The translations under genes and the position numbers were made by a program. Below the pieces are notes generated by a model. That model ran no database searches and had not been told where the DNA came from. It saw nothing but the letters and a program-made list of their open reading frames with translations. Source: Artemisia argyi (Eukaryota > Streptophyta > Magnoliopsida > Asterales > Asteraceae). From it: a stretch of DNA of 64,000 nt. The stretch lies in assembly GCA_030686995.1 (NCBI GenBank), contig CM060704.1, forward strand, positions 108,878,542 to 108,942,541, read 5' to 3'. Positions 1 to 11,643 of this stretch are shown in pieces. Numbering within the stretch: position 1 is the stretch's first letter; the number at the start of each line of letters is the position of its first letter.

Positions 1-1110
1 TGTCACTCATCCCTCACTACTCCCTATATTGATAAGTGGATATTATCAATGACCTCCCTAGGAAAGACTTTCCATACCTTCTATGAGGATAATCCCTCGG
101 TACATTAAGATCATTCAAAACTCAACAGAAATCTCAGGATACCACAAAACCATTCGAATCACTATCCCTGGCCTGATTGCCACAATTCCATCATCTAGAA
201 AGTACTGGCTTGACTGAATTACAAGATTAGTTTCGATGCGAATGCTCACTAAGCAACACTATAGGGATACATCCAACCTCCTAACCAAGACTACCGAACC
301 TTCAATTGAACATGTCCGCGCCAATAGACATTATTCAAACATGTTAGACATCTATGCATTTTTGCAGACATACCTATCAGGCTATTTTATCCTCTTACTA
401 CTTTCACTTTTAAATGGATTTTTCTCCAAACTACCATTACACAAAACATATATCTTGTAAGAAATACTTTCTGAGGCACTTATTTTGACAACCAAATTCC
501 TTTTGGTTAATCTTTTACAAAACTATTGAATCTTAGGAAATTTTAAACATCGATCTTTGGTAAACCGTATTATCCACCTTATGTTGAAAAACTGTCCTAT
601 CTTGCATAACTATTAAATTTTGAAACATTAAGAAAAATGTTACTTAGAAAGCCGTTTGCTTAAAGTTGTAAATTTATTTATTCAGGGAAGGTTTATGAAC
701 AAAACACAATCTCAACACAAACTTTGAAAATCAATCACTATATTACATCACTTATACATTTAGGATTTTGTGAGTTGACGACATAGACCTTGGGGAAAAT
801 CTTAGTAATGGAGACTAAGCATCGTAGGTGGAGAAAGACTCAATTCATGACATTCCTTCGGAGGATCACAACCTTATCCTAATCTATTATTTTCAACAAC
901 ACCCTTGACGGACCTAACCTTGTAAGCCTTCAAAACAAGATTCATGATACCCATTTCAATTATTCCTAATAAAGGAATTTGATTCACCTCAACTCCTAAC
1001 AATTTCATTAAGATCTCTTTGGAACTACACCAACTATCATCTGTAGACCAATGGTCAGAATTTGAGATTGATTCAAACATAGGGAGATATGCCCAAATCG
1101 GGTGTGATTG
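1..1110. other. Decayed internal region of a Gypsy element
   Basis: There is no convincing gene here. The short open frames (74 codons from 236 on plus, 68 codons from 1080 on minus) match nothing I recognise. The stretch lies directly upstream of a recognisable Ty3/Gypsy integrase remnant and its 3' LTR, so it is most simply the decayed pol region of that element, possibly with small insertions. The 5' part of the element is outside the window. Confidence 0.45.
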
Positions 1111-1611
1111 ACACTAGAAATGGTTGGATTAACCATTTGCCATAAATCAAATTCAGTTGCAACCATAGTTACCACACGAGCTTAGAGACTACACCATTCG
1201 AAGCACTCTATGGTCGAAGTGCCAACATCCATTGACGGATCAAAACTTGGAAAAGCCCAACTCACTAGTCCCGTAAGCATTCATGAAATAACCAGGAATT
1301 TCCTACAAATCAAGAATCAATTACAAGTTCGATAAGCGGTAAACCACTAGAATTTCAAGTTCGTGGCATGATTATGTTGAAAGTTCTGCCTAGGAAAGGC
1401 ATGATACCATTCACAAAAATTTGGGAAGTTAAACCCGATATACACTGGACCATTTAATATGACAGACAGAGTAGGCCTAATGGCCGTCAGACTTGAACTC
1501 CCATAGAGCTCAGTAGCTTACACAATACATATCATCGTCTTTTCACCAATACCTCTCTAGAGACCAACACAAACTGAACTTCGGGACGAAGTTCCTGTTA
1601 GAAGGGGAGAC
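1111..1611 (+). pseudogene. Ty3/Gypsy (Tekay-like chromovirus) integrase C-terminus, decayed
   Basis: With stops ignored, the plus strand reads through the end of a chromovirus integrase. A conserved FEALYGR block lies near 1194-1220. A KPLEFQVRG..MLKVLPRKG block follows at about 1340-1400, which corresponds to the usual KPLEFEVGD..LLKVSPWKG, and then a GKLNP-like segment comes before 1450. In-frame stops and frameshifts are frequent, so this is a dead copy. The tail at 1578-1611 contains CTTCGGGACGAAGTTCC, then the purine-rich tract GAAGGGGAGAC directly before the LTR. That is the normal chromovirus 3' arrangement. Integrase would insert the element cDNA into chromatin. Lineage assignment within Gypsy is inference. 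Confidence 0.75.
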
Positions 1612-4600
1612 TGTCACAACTCGTAATTTCTGGTCATTTTCTAAACTTCGACAATTTACTATTCACAAGTTACTATTCACCATTTACTATTCATCGATCA
1701 CTATTCATCGTTTTTGAGGTCAATTTGACATTTCGAGAAACATTCAGAAATTTTACTATTCACTTGACACTATTCAGTTCCGAGAGAAAACCACTATTCA
1801 TGTGCATTACTCATGTCGTCGTAAAATTTAGTTTACGAGTCTTCATATTCGCGTAACCAGTTAGGTTTAGCGGCGAATTCATGCATCATTCATTAATGAC
1901 ATTTCATATAGACTGGATTAGTCTACACCTCATCAGTACTTTAGGACTACACGGATATGCATTATTTCTATATATGTATGCTTAATTTGTAATTAACGTT
2001 ACCACTCAGTTTTTACTACGAACGTATACCCAATACTCCCGACTACGATCCTAACATATGTTCATACTTATTATAATGATATAAAAAAATTATATTATTA
2101 ATTTACCCGGTGTTTTTAAATCAATTACTACATTTTACGGTCGAAGCTTATAACTCCGTCGGTTTGCGTTATTTCAATTCGATAATTATTTCAACACCCG
2201 AATCTCATCAGGAATATTATTTTACAACTTTTACAATTTCGTCGTATTTTATTTCACCACGTTAACATTTATTTTTAGTTAACTCGGTACCCGATAACAC
2301 CCAAAGTATACACAAAATACACTAGGCCATCCAACAACTAGACACAAGTATTACTTAGCCCACAAAACTCTTCCACCTTTTCCCTAATTGGTGCTACCTT
2401 GCCCCCCTCCTCCTAGCCAAGAGTTGCAATTTACCAACCCATATTAATTACACTCCAAATCTTGTCTAGTATTTAATCTTTTGTATCTCATTTTTACACA
2501 TAGTTTCAAGTTCAAGAAAACAAAATTCTCTCTTCCTTCTTTCTCTCTTGGTGGCCGGCCAACACACAAAAACAACAAGGAAGAAAACACAAATTTTTCA
2601 AGATCAAGGTGTTTATCAAGTCCTAGTAATAATCTAGTTTGGGTTTTGAAATAAAAACCACAAAGATTAAATAGGTTTTCATCATCTAATCACACCATCC
2701 TTCAAGTAAGTATAACAAACTCATTTTTATAATTTTTCCAAGTTTATACAAGATCCATATGGTTTTTATACTAGATCTACATGCATATGTTACTTATACC
2801 ACTTTATTTTAAACATACCAAACTTTGAACCCTAGAAAGTGATTATTGTTAGATCCTTGTTAGATCCACTTGGTTTATGATGTTTAGGAACCCATGACAC
2901 CCTAAGAAGGTGTATGGTAGGATTAGACTAGTTTTGTGGTGATTGAAAGTGGTTTGGTTAAGCCTTGAACAAGTTACAAACTAGAAAACTCATTTTTGGC
3001 ACTAATAGAAAAGTGGCTGTCCTTATTTTGAAAACGTGGCCAACTCAGTAGGTGGTGGGTAATATTTGACCAAAGATTTAGAAAATACATTCCGAGACGA
3101 AACTATGGCCGAAAACGGGGATAAAAACGAGTTAATAACGAAGGAGTTATGATTTTCCGAATGTTAACAACGAAAAATACTTTCAAATATAGGTTCTGTC
3201 CCAAATCGCCAATTTCAGAAAACTCAGGGGTTTCCGGGTAACGTTGGGTTAGATATTCAGAAAACACTTTCAAAAACGAAACCGTGGCCACTTGAATCAC
3301 TAAAATCCGAGTTACGACGAAAAAGATATGCTATTTTCAATTTTAACAACGAAAACTATTTTCTGAAAAATTACTTGCTGTCCCACGATTTTTATGGACT
3401 GTTTCGAGGCCAAAAACTTGATCTAGCCGTCCCGACTTATCAAAAATATACTAGTATGTCATCCCACGATTCCGGGGATATAAAGAACGTAGAAAACGAG
3501 CTTATAACGAAAAAGATACAAGCGTTTGAACTTAGACGATATGTATATATTTCCATCAGCTTTTCTATTACAATTTTTCAACATAAGCTGTCTTGGCGAA
3601 ACACCATTTTCTCGGCTGTTTTTCTTTATGATCGGATCAGTTTGAGTCCGAGCCGTAGTTTTATGAAATCAAGATCTCCCAGCAAGCTTTTCAAATCAAT
3701 TGGCCGTTTGATCATTGGACTCGTAACGAATAAACTACGACCTCATCTATATACCCGATAAACTATATATATTTTGACAGCTTTTACTACAATGAAATTT
3801 TCTAAGTGTTGAACATAATATTTTCAATTAACAACAATAAGAGTCGATTTTCTCATCGATCAAGACCCGTATAGCCAAAAGTTAAATAACACGACTTCAA
3901 AATATTGTTACAAGGTTTTCAAAAACGCCGAGCTTGACCATTAACACTTAACGTACAATATTTCGCGACTAGTTTTATGAGGCCATATTGGGCATGTTTT
4001 CAAGTAACGAAAATGCTATTTGCGACGAAAACCTTATATTTGCCGATAGAACGCCAAACAAGGATCGTGGAGTACCGTTTCAACATAATTACATGGAAAG
4101 TGATTATTAACTAACGAGACGTCAAAAATATATTTTTCGACGATAAACGCTATTTTCAAAACTAACGAGTGGTATCGATAACATACGTATTTGCATGTGT
4201 AGCATCATTTCATTTCTTACATTAGATTATACCATTCATATTAGGTTGCGGTTAGAGATCGTGCCTCATTTCAGTGTATTCACTTTTGTCATCATAGCTA
4301 TCGCACCAGGTGAGTTCATAACCCCTACTTTTACGTGTTTTACAACTGTTTTGGGGGAAGATACATGCTCATTACTATTTAAATTCAATGCTTGTTTTAC
4401 TTGAACGCAATTCATTTTCTCAAACATTACTGAATGGTTGAAATACTTGTTCTATGTTTTATACGATTGGAATTACTTATGGGGAAGAATACACTGCTTG
4501 AATTATTTTTGTACAATGCCAAAGTATTACAAATTCCATACATTGCTTAAGTTTACTTATTTACCAAGTTAAGTCCCCTTTATTATCATGGACCGTTAAT

Positions 4601-5345
4601 TCTAGCTAAGCGAGAGTGAGTGGATAGATCTATCGAGGGTGACGCCTCCATTCGTGTTTGGGTTGCTCCAAACGGACGAATGCATTTCATGTCTTAACGA
4701 ATTGAGTGTCTGGTAAACACTCTGGTGGGGCCATTACAAAGTCTAGCTTCGGGGTCATGAGCTTAAGAGCCAATGTAGCATTTTTGACATATTGTCACCT
4801 TAATTTATACTTTTGGCTATTGTACATACGAAAATTACTTATGAATTACGATGCTCTTACATCAATCTTATTACAATTGTTTACACAAACAAAACTATAT
4901 CATATTTGGCAGTGGGTCGTAAATACACAGGTTACAAGTCTCTTATGGCGGGACTTGTAGCTGAGTGGATTTACGATGCCTTTGCTGGGAAATCTTCATT
5001 CATATGCGTAACAATACTTTTCACAAACTCTATGAACTCACCAACCTCGTGTTGACACTTTAGCATGTATTTTCAGGTTTTAACCTATGGCACGCTACAG
5101 GAGGTTTTGGCAGGGTATGGCATGGTCATAGAAGACTCTGATTATTCATTTGGGGACCGTTCTAATTATTTTAATGGCCTACTTCCGCACTACTTTTAAC
5201 AATGTAGATTTAACAATTTTGATTAAACTATTTTCTTCTAAATGATTGAAGTGAAAACCATTTTTGAACTTGTGTTGTAATACCAATTGAGTTGCACCCC
5301 AGCTTCATGTATGCTTCCGCTGGACCCGATTTTGGGGGTGTGACA
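1612..5345 (+). mobile_element. Long 3' LTR of the Tekay-like Gypsy element (3.7 kb)
   Basis: The LTR starts TGTCACAACTCG directly after a polypurine tract (1602-1610) and ends GGGGGTGTGACA, so the ends form a TGTCACA/TGTGACA inverted pair. The right boundary is independently fixed, because sequence from 5346 is collinear with 14388 onward, an uninterrupted copy of the target. The 5' LTR is outside the window, so the target duplication cannot be checked; CGTTA (5346-5350) is predicted. The interior is AT-rich and without coding. Between about 3090 and 3560 it contains poorly conserved repeats of an ACGA-rich unit (for example AACGAAAAAGATA, and CTGTCCCA or GTCATCCCACGAT), suggesting old tandem duplication. 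Open frames in this LTR (3375-3761, 4195-4404 and others) look incidental. Confidence 0.75.
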
Positions 5346-5703
5346 CGTTATAACCCATTGAAAGACCTCTTTGATAGTTTATCCTAGGTGCTTACGCCAA
5401 GTGGTGGAGGTTTGATCCTTTCCCAAGCCTATGGTAATCTATTTTGCTATGACAGGTAGTGAGAGATGTTTTCCATTTCCTTATTGTGATATATATACTT
5501 TATTACACCCGAGAGATGTGAGTATCTAAACACTATTTATGAGGTGCTAGTATATGACCTCCGTGCTTGTCATTGGTTTTTAGTGGAACGATTGTTTGTT
5601 GTAATTACTTTTATATTAGTGTTAAATGACCCCTAACTTGTATTTTGATTAGAATAAAAGCGCATTTGCTTGAGGACAAGCACATCTCAAGTGTAAGGGT
5701 ATT
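5346..5703 (+). other. 3' noncoding tail of an Athila/Tat-like Gypsy element
   Basis: This stretch is collinear with 14388-14743 at roughly 95 percent by eye. It contains GCTTGAGGACAAGC followed by a CTCAAGTGTAAGGG tract, the signature that precedes the 3' LTR in Athila/Tat-type elements. The last purines before 5704 act as the polypurine tract. The Tekay-like element above inserted at its left edge. Confidence 0.7.
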
Positions 5704-7145
5704 TGATGAGGCAAAAAATGAACCATTTTTAGGGGGTCATTTAAGCCCGAATTCGAGATTATTTCATCAAATATTGCCCTAAATCGTTCTTTTTGTCATT
5801 TTAGGTACTTTTGGAGAGAAATCTGGAAAAGGAAGCATTTTGGACGTTTTTGGAGCATAAAAGTGAAGAAAACGGCAAAGTCTTAATTTTCCATGCTGGG
5901 AACAGTACCTAACGGCGTCACAACTTCCTTAATGACGGCGTCAAGAGTAACAAAAGAGGTGGATGTAGGAAATACACGTGACGATCCAGAGAGTTTTGTG
6001 CATTGGACATGACGGCGTCACCCAAGGCCGTCATGGTCCATGTATTAGTGACGGCCCAGAACTATTTCATACATGACGGCGTCAATATCAGATCTAGGCA
6101 ATACAATTTTTATTATGGCGGCGAGTTGATGGTGTCACAACCCAACACATGACGCCGTCACCCATTGTAATCTATATATAGTTTTCGAAATTTCATTCAT
6201 TAGTGTGTAACTTTGAGGGTGCAACTTTGAGGAAAACCCTAGGTCGAATTTTCCAGCCTTTTCAAGGGTTTCAACCCTTTGAAACTTTTATGTTCAATTA
6301 AAGATAAGTACTCTTTCAATTCATTCAATATGTCTATGTGTTGTTTGAATATATCTTACGCTTGTCTTCAATTTAACATGCTAGGCTAGATTTCCTTTGT
6401 GTTTGCTTAGATGTTGTGAAACCTAGATGTTAATTATGCATTGATTGTTTGTTTATAGTTGTTACAGATGATTGTATTCGATGTTAGGCTTAAGAAAACT
6501 GACAAACTTCCATTGGTAACTTGCTTGAATGTCTTAAAAACATGATCGGAGGTGTACTACGATATTTGGTTGTATTCAATGCGTAGGAGAATTCTAATGA
6601 TCCCATGTTAGGAGCTTCTAACGGCTCCACATAGGAGTGAACTAGGATCCTATAGAGTTAGGGAATATTGTACACGGCCCTACGACTAGTATTAAGGAAT
6701 ATGACCCGTCATCCATGCAATTGTAACAAGCTATCAACCTGTAAAAGATATCTAGGGAGTAATGAAACCTAAGTAAATACAACTTTCCTCATCATTGTTT
6801 AAACCACTAGTATAATTAGTTCCATTTCATTTTTGTTATTTTATTTTTATTGCATCTTTAGTTATTTGGGTTAGTTGGCTAGCAACTAATTCCGCCCACT
6901 CATCCAAAACCCGAGATTTTAATTGCTTTTATAAAAATATAAAAATACAAAAAGAATCATCCCTCACCTCTAGACCTAGTTTTTAGGCTTTCTAATCCTA
7001 GAGGCACTATTCCTGAGTTGAACGATCAATCCCCCAGTACTTGTCACTATACTATACTACAATGATCAGGTACACTGTCTGGTGGGGGTTGTAAGCTACT
7101 CGAGATCCCTCGAGAGGTAAAGCCTGGTGCGATTCCCACATATCA
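5704..7145 (+). mobile_element. Athila/Tat-like LTR, copy 1 (1442 bp)
   Basis: The LTR runs from TGATGAGGC to CATATCA, giving TGATG/CATCA-type inverted ends. Copy 3 (14744-16185) has exactly the same length. It is preceded by the element's own 3' tail, so it is a 3' LTR in plus orientation. A TATA box (CTATATATAG) lies at 6172-6181, with four exact TGACG(G/C)CGTCA palindromes and several degenerate ones in the 270 bp upstream. The usual ATGTCTATGTGTTGTTTG leader block and a TACACTGTCTGGTGGGGG block before the end also match the other copies. This copy is more diverged than copies 2 and 3. Confidence 0.8.
5911..6181 (+). promoter_or_regulatory. LTR promoter: TGACG palindrome cluster plus TATA box
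   Basis: Exact 11-bp palindromic motifs TGACGGCGTCA or TGACGCCGTCA occur at 5933, 6010, 6074 and 6150. Degenerate copies are near 5911, 6026, 6049 and 6128. The TATA box is at 6172-6181. Each motif is two inverted TGACG half-sites separated by one base. TGACG is the known core bound by plant TGA-type bZIP factors; binding here is inferred. Confidence 0.6.
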
Positions 7146-8005
7146 AATTAGCAAACATACTTTTCCTGAACATTCACGATAGGAGGAGTTCGAAGGGATA
7201 ATGATAACTTTTATGAATCATCGGGAGAGGCAGATTCAACACTTAGAAACTCGTATGGAAAGCACTAGAAATGCTTTTATGGACTTGGCTGATAAGTTTA
7301 TATCAAGAATTAAGGAAAAATCCACACCGAGGAAAATCGAAAAAATCTTTGAACTCCCAACCCCTTTGGTATGTGAAAGAAGGGATAATGGAGAAACTTC
7401 CCCGAGTGATTCACCTTCAAATTCCCCTTACTTCCATGAGCTTCCTCAAGAAGAAAAGAACTTGCAAATTCACAACATCTTCGTTGGAAGCTTGCAAGTC
7501 ACGCTCCCTAATTTGCACGAAGCTAAGAAACGTTCCTTTGGTTTTAAACCTGGTGTGAAAAGGGTGCACCTCAAACACACTTCAACTTCAAAAACTTCTA
7601 TGGAACAACTCCTTCCCTTACCACTATTTACCAATATGGAGATTGCGACCTGAACGAGATTGTAACCAGCCCTGTCCAAAACCATACCACACCTCGTGAC
7701 AGTAACAAAACATTTGACCCTGGTGGACTCCACTAGTGAGAATAGCTATCATAGTTTATGACCTTGATAAGCTATTGATAAAAGTACAGGGACTCAAATA
7801 GGAAATGTCACGAATTACTCATGATCTGGGCATCTGACGGCATCAGAATTTACTCTTGACGCCGTCACCTCGCATTTTCAGCAATATTAGCCCTCTTTCC
7901 ATAACATTCACCACATACCCCACAAACAATATCCACCTGATACTCTCACTCCGAACCCCCAAGATCAATTCCTGCATTTCTTATCGCCAATCTCCATGTG
8001 GAAAA
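7146..8005 (+). other. Region between Athila-like LTR and ORF1, with hypothetical ORF
   Basis: An open frame at 7201-7653 (150 codons) starts at an ATG and encodes a hydrophilic protein. Its N-terminal 40 residues are charged and probably helical (RERQIQHLETRMESTR). The C-terminal part is rich in Ser, Pro and basic residues. I do not recognise it; it may be a gag or 3' fragment of the same Gypsy family. From 7800 to 8005 there is a leader-like stretch upstream of ORF1, with two TGACG palindrome-like motifs (7835 TGACGGCATCA, 7857 TGACGCCGTCA). These tie it to the Athila-like LTR family. Confidence 0.4.
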
Positions 8006-8064
8006 ATGAGCAAGCGTTCTAGACAAAACCAGGGGAGTTCCTCAAGAGCTCAACGTGAGAGCTT

Positions 8065-8520
8065 TGTTGGGAATTATATTTATTGATTTGATGATACAAA
8101 ACAAGAAGAATGAAACATGAAGGGCTTGAAGTGACAAGAAGGAATTCTACAAAAGATGGGGAAGGACTTGCTTGCAAAAGAAGTTTTATTTATTAGTCCT
8201 TCGTAGTATTTTGTAAACCCTAATATCTCTCTATATAAAGAGATCAAGGGTGTAGGATATTATTCAAGTCTTCCACAATGTAGACGTCTAGTAAAGGTGT
8301 GTGTGTAACCTAGGCGTAGAAGATAAACGCCTAGGGTTTAGTGTTTTAGTATAGATAACGTGTTCTACTTGATCAAGGTAGAACATGTTAAGTAGTTTAG
8401 TTGTTAGAGATGGTGAAGTAAAAACCTTGTTCAATAATAAAGATGTTTTACTTATTCCGATGTGCATGATTGTTGTCTTTAATATTTTTAACCCTAGATG
8501 AGCTATAAACGATCTACACA
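8065..8520 (+). repeat. 5' LTR of the non-autonomous element
   Basis: It starts TGTTGGG and ends CTACACA. A TATA-like TATATAAA lies at 8232-8239. The primer-binding site follows two bases after the end. Confidence 0.85.
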
Positions 8521-8833
8521 ATTGGTATCAGAGGTAGGTTAGCTTGTGATCTAGCGATTTTACAAGGTTTTTGATAGTCGAAGTTTTGTTATGAAGAAAA
8601 AGAGGTCGAGGGTTGATTTTTAAGGGTATCATTTTTTTCTGTATGGCGATTAAATACAACAAAGAAGGTATCCTCGTACTTCTCTTCTTAATTAATAGGT
8701 CAGTGAATATTATACCTCGTACTATTTAATTAAGGGGATCAATCAGTGGTTATGTTCTCGTACAAAACAAAGATTGATTATTGTATCTTCGCACATGGTT
8801 GTCGTTTATTGACTGAAGATTTGTTAAGGCATG

Positions 8834-8980
8834 AGTTAACCGGACACCCCCCCCCCCCCCCCCCCTTATAGGGAGGGTTTGTGGAAGACATGCTGCCGCC
8901 GCCTGTACTGTCTGCATTAAAACTTATACATTTTGACTAAAGTAGGTTGATCCCCCATGGTAGGGAGGGTCCGGTTAACA
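8834..8980. mobile_element. Candidate small inverted-repeat element flanked by TTAA
   Basis: GTTAACCGGAC near 8834-8846 is mirrored by GTCCGGTTAAC at 8969-8979. Next to the left arm is a run of 19 C (8847-8865), and next to the right arm GGGAGGG. If TTAA is taken as the target duplication, the element is about 135-140 bp long. It is non-coding and sits inside the non-autonomous LTR element. Family is unknown. Confidence 0.4.
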
Positions 8981-10828
8981 CATCCCTTTGTTAAATATCT
9001 CGTACTGATCTAGTATTATTATATTATGGAGTACTAATATTTGCTAAAGTCAAAGATCAGATTTCATGTGCCACATTCAAAGATTAAATTGGTCGAATTT
9101 GAGTTTTCAAGAACATGGTCGGTTACTCATTAAAAAGGCACAAGTTGATTTATTGCTCAATGATTGGTTTGTGTTACTGTTGGTGTACTTATTATTCTTG
9201 CTCAATAAATGGAGATCGTGGGTTGGTGAAGGTTTGGCTAAATTAAGTGGGATATATTCTCGATTCAGTTAGCTACTAATATTGCTTTCTCACTAAGATG
9301 ATTGGCGATTAATATTAAGATTCGTACTGAGTTAGAAGTGGGTCGGTTATATGTTGATGATTTGCCGTCTTTTGCAATCGGTAATGTATTATTTATGTTC
9401 ACACATGGGTCGGTGAATAATATTATATGTGGAATTTATACTTGTGGATTTGACGAGTGGGGTTACTGTAATTGATGCAAAGGGCTTATCATTTATCAAT
9501 TGAAGATTCATAAGTTTAACCTCGTACTTCATAAGTTGGTGTCGGTGGTTTGCACATGGTTTCATGGTTTCTATGATCTGTCGTATTCATTATTATTTGT
9601 GAATCATGAGTGGACAAGCAGATAAGCTACATACTGCTATACGTTTTCAATATTGTGCTGCTGCTACGAGTATGATTCTACTGCTAGTTATTTATTTCTA
9701 CTGCTAGCGTTGTCCGATATATTGTGTCTACTGCTGTTGAAGAGTAGTTTTGTGTCGACATTAAAGATTACTTGAAAGCTTTGATTTATCAAAGATTTAT
9801 TTTTTTAAGGGGAAGAAGCTTCAAGTTTGGTTCGACTTGGTTGATTAATTGGTTTATGGAGATTAGTTTACACACACAGGTTATTTGGTTCACACACACA
9901 GGAAGAAGTTTATGTTCTTAAAGGTTTTAACAGGCTCGTATTTGTTCATATTGGAATAATTGATTACGAAGAAGATTGTTTATCACTTATTTGAAGTTGA
10001 AGTGGAGTTTCTTGGATACGTGTTCTTATCATACCTTATAGTAGGAGGTAACTTGTTTGTGCGTTAAAGTTGTGACAAAGACTTGATGAATCTAGCAAAT
10101 TGGTGTATTATCTACAAACTAAAGGTGCTTAATGACACATTTTCTATCACTTTAAGGAGTTACATTGTAGTGCTCAGTGTCTCATATTAGTTGAGGATTT
10201 CGTCAAGAGGTTGCGGTCTACTCATATTTTTGGTTCTTGGTATGAGTTTGGAGTCACATGGTTAGTACAAGATATAAGGCACGAGTTTGGGTTATTATAC
10301 TTCTTCATCAAATTCGTTATACTTGATTTTCTTCATCAGTGATCATTACAAGGAGCTTACAGAATTGAAGATTCATGAAGATGATTAACACATTGGTTTC
10401 AGGGGAAGTATCTTATTATGTGTTTAATCATTTGATGTTCATGCACCACTCAAGGGGAAGTGTTTGATTTTTACTACTGTTGATCATTATTACTACTGCT
10501 AGTTGGAGTTTCTATTGTTTTGGATTCATTTTTAGTAAGCATTTTGGTGTTCTTCATGGTGGGCAATTTGAAACATTGGAAGGCTTTGATTAGGAGTGTG
10601 GTATTGGTTTGTGGTGGTCAAGATCGTTATTTGCATACGTTCCCTATTTGTTGATAACAAAAAGGGGAAGAGATGTTGGAAGAGATGTTAGAGTGGCATG
10701 ACATGGCTTAAGGGGAAGACAAGATTGTTTCATTCATGGCGAGATTTAGTTATCTCAACTTTTCTACTTCGTCTAGGGAAGTTCGTACAAGAAGGTGTTT
10801 GTTTTGTCATCATCAAATAGGGGAAGAT

Positions 10829-11284
10829 AAATGGGAATTATATTTATTGATTTGATGATACAAAACAAGAAGAATGAAACATGAAGGGCTTGAAGTGACA
10901 AGAAGGAATTCTACAAAAGATGGGGAAGGACTTGCTTGCAAAAGAAGTTTTATTTATTAGTCCTTCGTAGTATTTTGTAAACCCTAATATCTCTTAATAT
11001 AAAGAGATCAAGGGTGTAGGATATTATTCAAGTCTTCCACAATGTAGACGTCTAGTAAAGGTGTGTGTGTAACCTAGGCGTAGAAGATAAACGCCTAGGG
11101 TTTAGTGTTTTAGTATAGATAACGTGTTCTACTTGATCAAGGTAGAACATGTTAAGTAGTTTAGTTGTTAGAGATGGTGAAGTAAAAACCTTGTTCAATA
11201 ATAAAGATGTTTTACTTATTCCGCTGTGCATGATTGTTGTCTTTATTATTGTTAACCCTAGATGAGCTATAAACGATCTACACA
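10829..11284 (+). repeat. 3' LTR of the non-autonomous element
   Basis: It matches 8065-8520 over its whole length. The first three bases read AAA instead of TGT, and the TATA-like box is changed to AATATAAA. The right end CTACACA and the following AGCTT duplication are intact. Confidence 0.85.
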
Positions 11285-11643
11285 AGCTTGGGTGACACAG
11301 TCCTTAGTTGGAGTATGTTTGAGGATGATGCCTCCACCGCCAAATACGCCGAAGTGCTCTACCACCAGATTGATAGTGGCAGTGATTGATTGGAATTTCT
11401 TGAGGAATCAAGGCCTCGAGCAAGCCTTTCTCCAATGTTTCCAAACGGATGCATTCACCGGTCCTCAATGGGAGAGATTGTTTAGAGTGAGGGAACCAAT
11501 TTATAACGAATTGGTGCGTGAATTCTTTGCTACTTTCCACTTTGATTTGGTGGAGGCAAGAAATGATGTGATGGGTACTACTCTTTACTTTAGGTTAGGA
11601 GGTGAGCAAAGGACTTTTTTAGTCGCAGAGTTTGGTTGGAGGT

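Larger units (their letters stand above)
8060..11289 (+). mobile_element. Non-autonomous LTR retrotransposon (TSD AGCTT)
   Basis: Two 456-bp LTRs (8065-8520, 10829-11284) flank 2308 bp without gag or pol. The target duplication AGCTT is exact (8060-8064, 11285-11289). A primer site TTGGTATCAGAGG (8522-8534), complementary to initiator tRNA-Met, follows the 5' LTR. TAGGGGAAGAT (10818-10828) precedes the 3' LTR. By eye the LTRs differ at about 8 positions, so the insertion is fairly recent. The LTR start TGTTGGGAATTATATT, the initiator primer site and the polypurine tract closely match the Copia elements at 30057-58025. It is therefore probably mobilised by their proteins (inference). The longest internal open frame (9066-9272) resembles nothing known. 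Confidence 0.85.
8006..11643 (+). pseudogene. Athila-type ORF1 (gag-like), split by an LTR insertion
   Basis: The start ATG is at 8006. The first 20 codons (MSKRSRQNQGSSSRAQR...) run to 8064, where the 3.2 kb insertion begins. If one copy of the AGCTT duplication and the insert are removed, the frame continues without a break at 11290 into a FEDDASTAKYAE block. It then meets a stop at about 11390, caused by a one-base frameshift. The next frame carries IDWNFLRNQGLEQ, TGPQWERLF and FRLGGEQR blocks up to about 11640. These are the hallmarks of the ORF1 protein of Athila-type plant Gypsy elements, probably a structural particle protein. The 3' end is lost where an inverted LTR starts at 11644. 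Confidence 0.65.

Noticed and set aside
8522..8534. tRNA-Met gene fragments at the TGGTATCAGAG sites
   Set aside because: Only the 3' 12-13 bases of the tRNA complement are present, next to LTR ends. They are primer-binding sites; I found no tRNA gene in the window.
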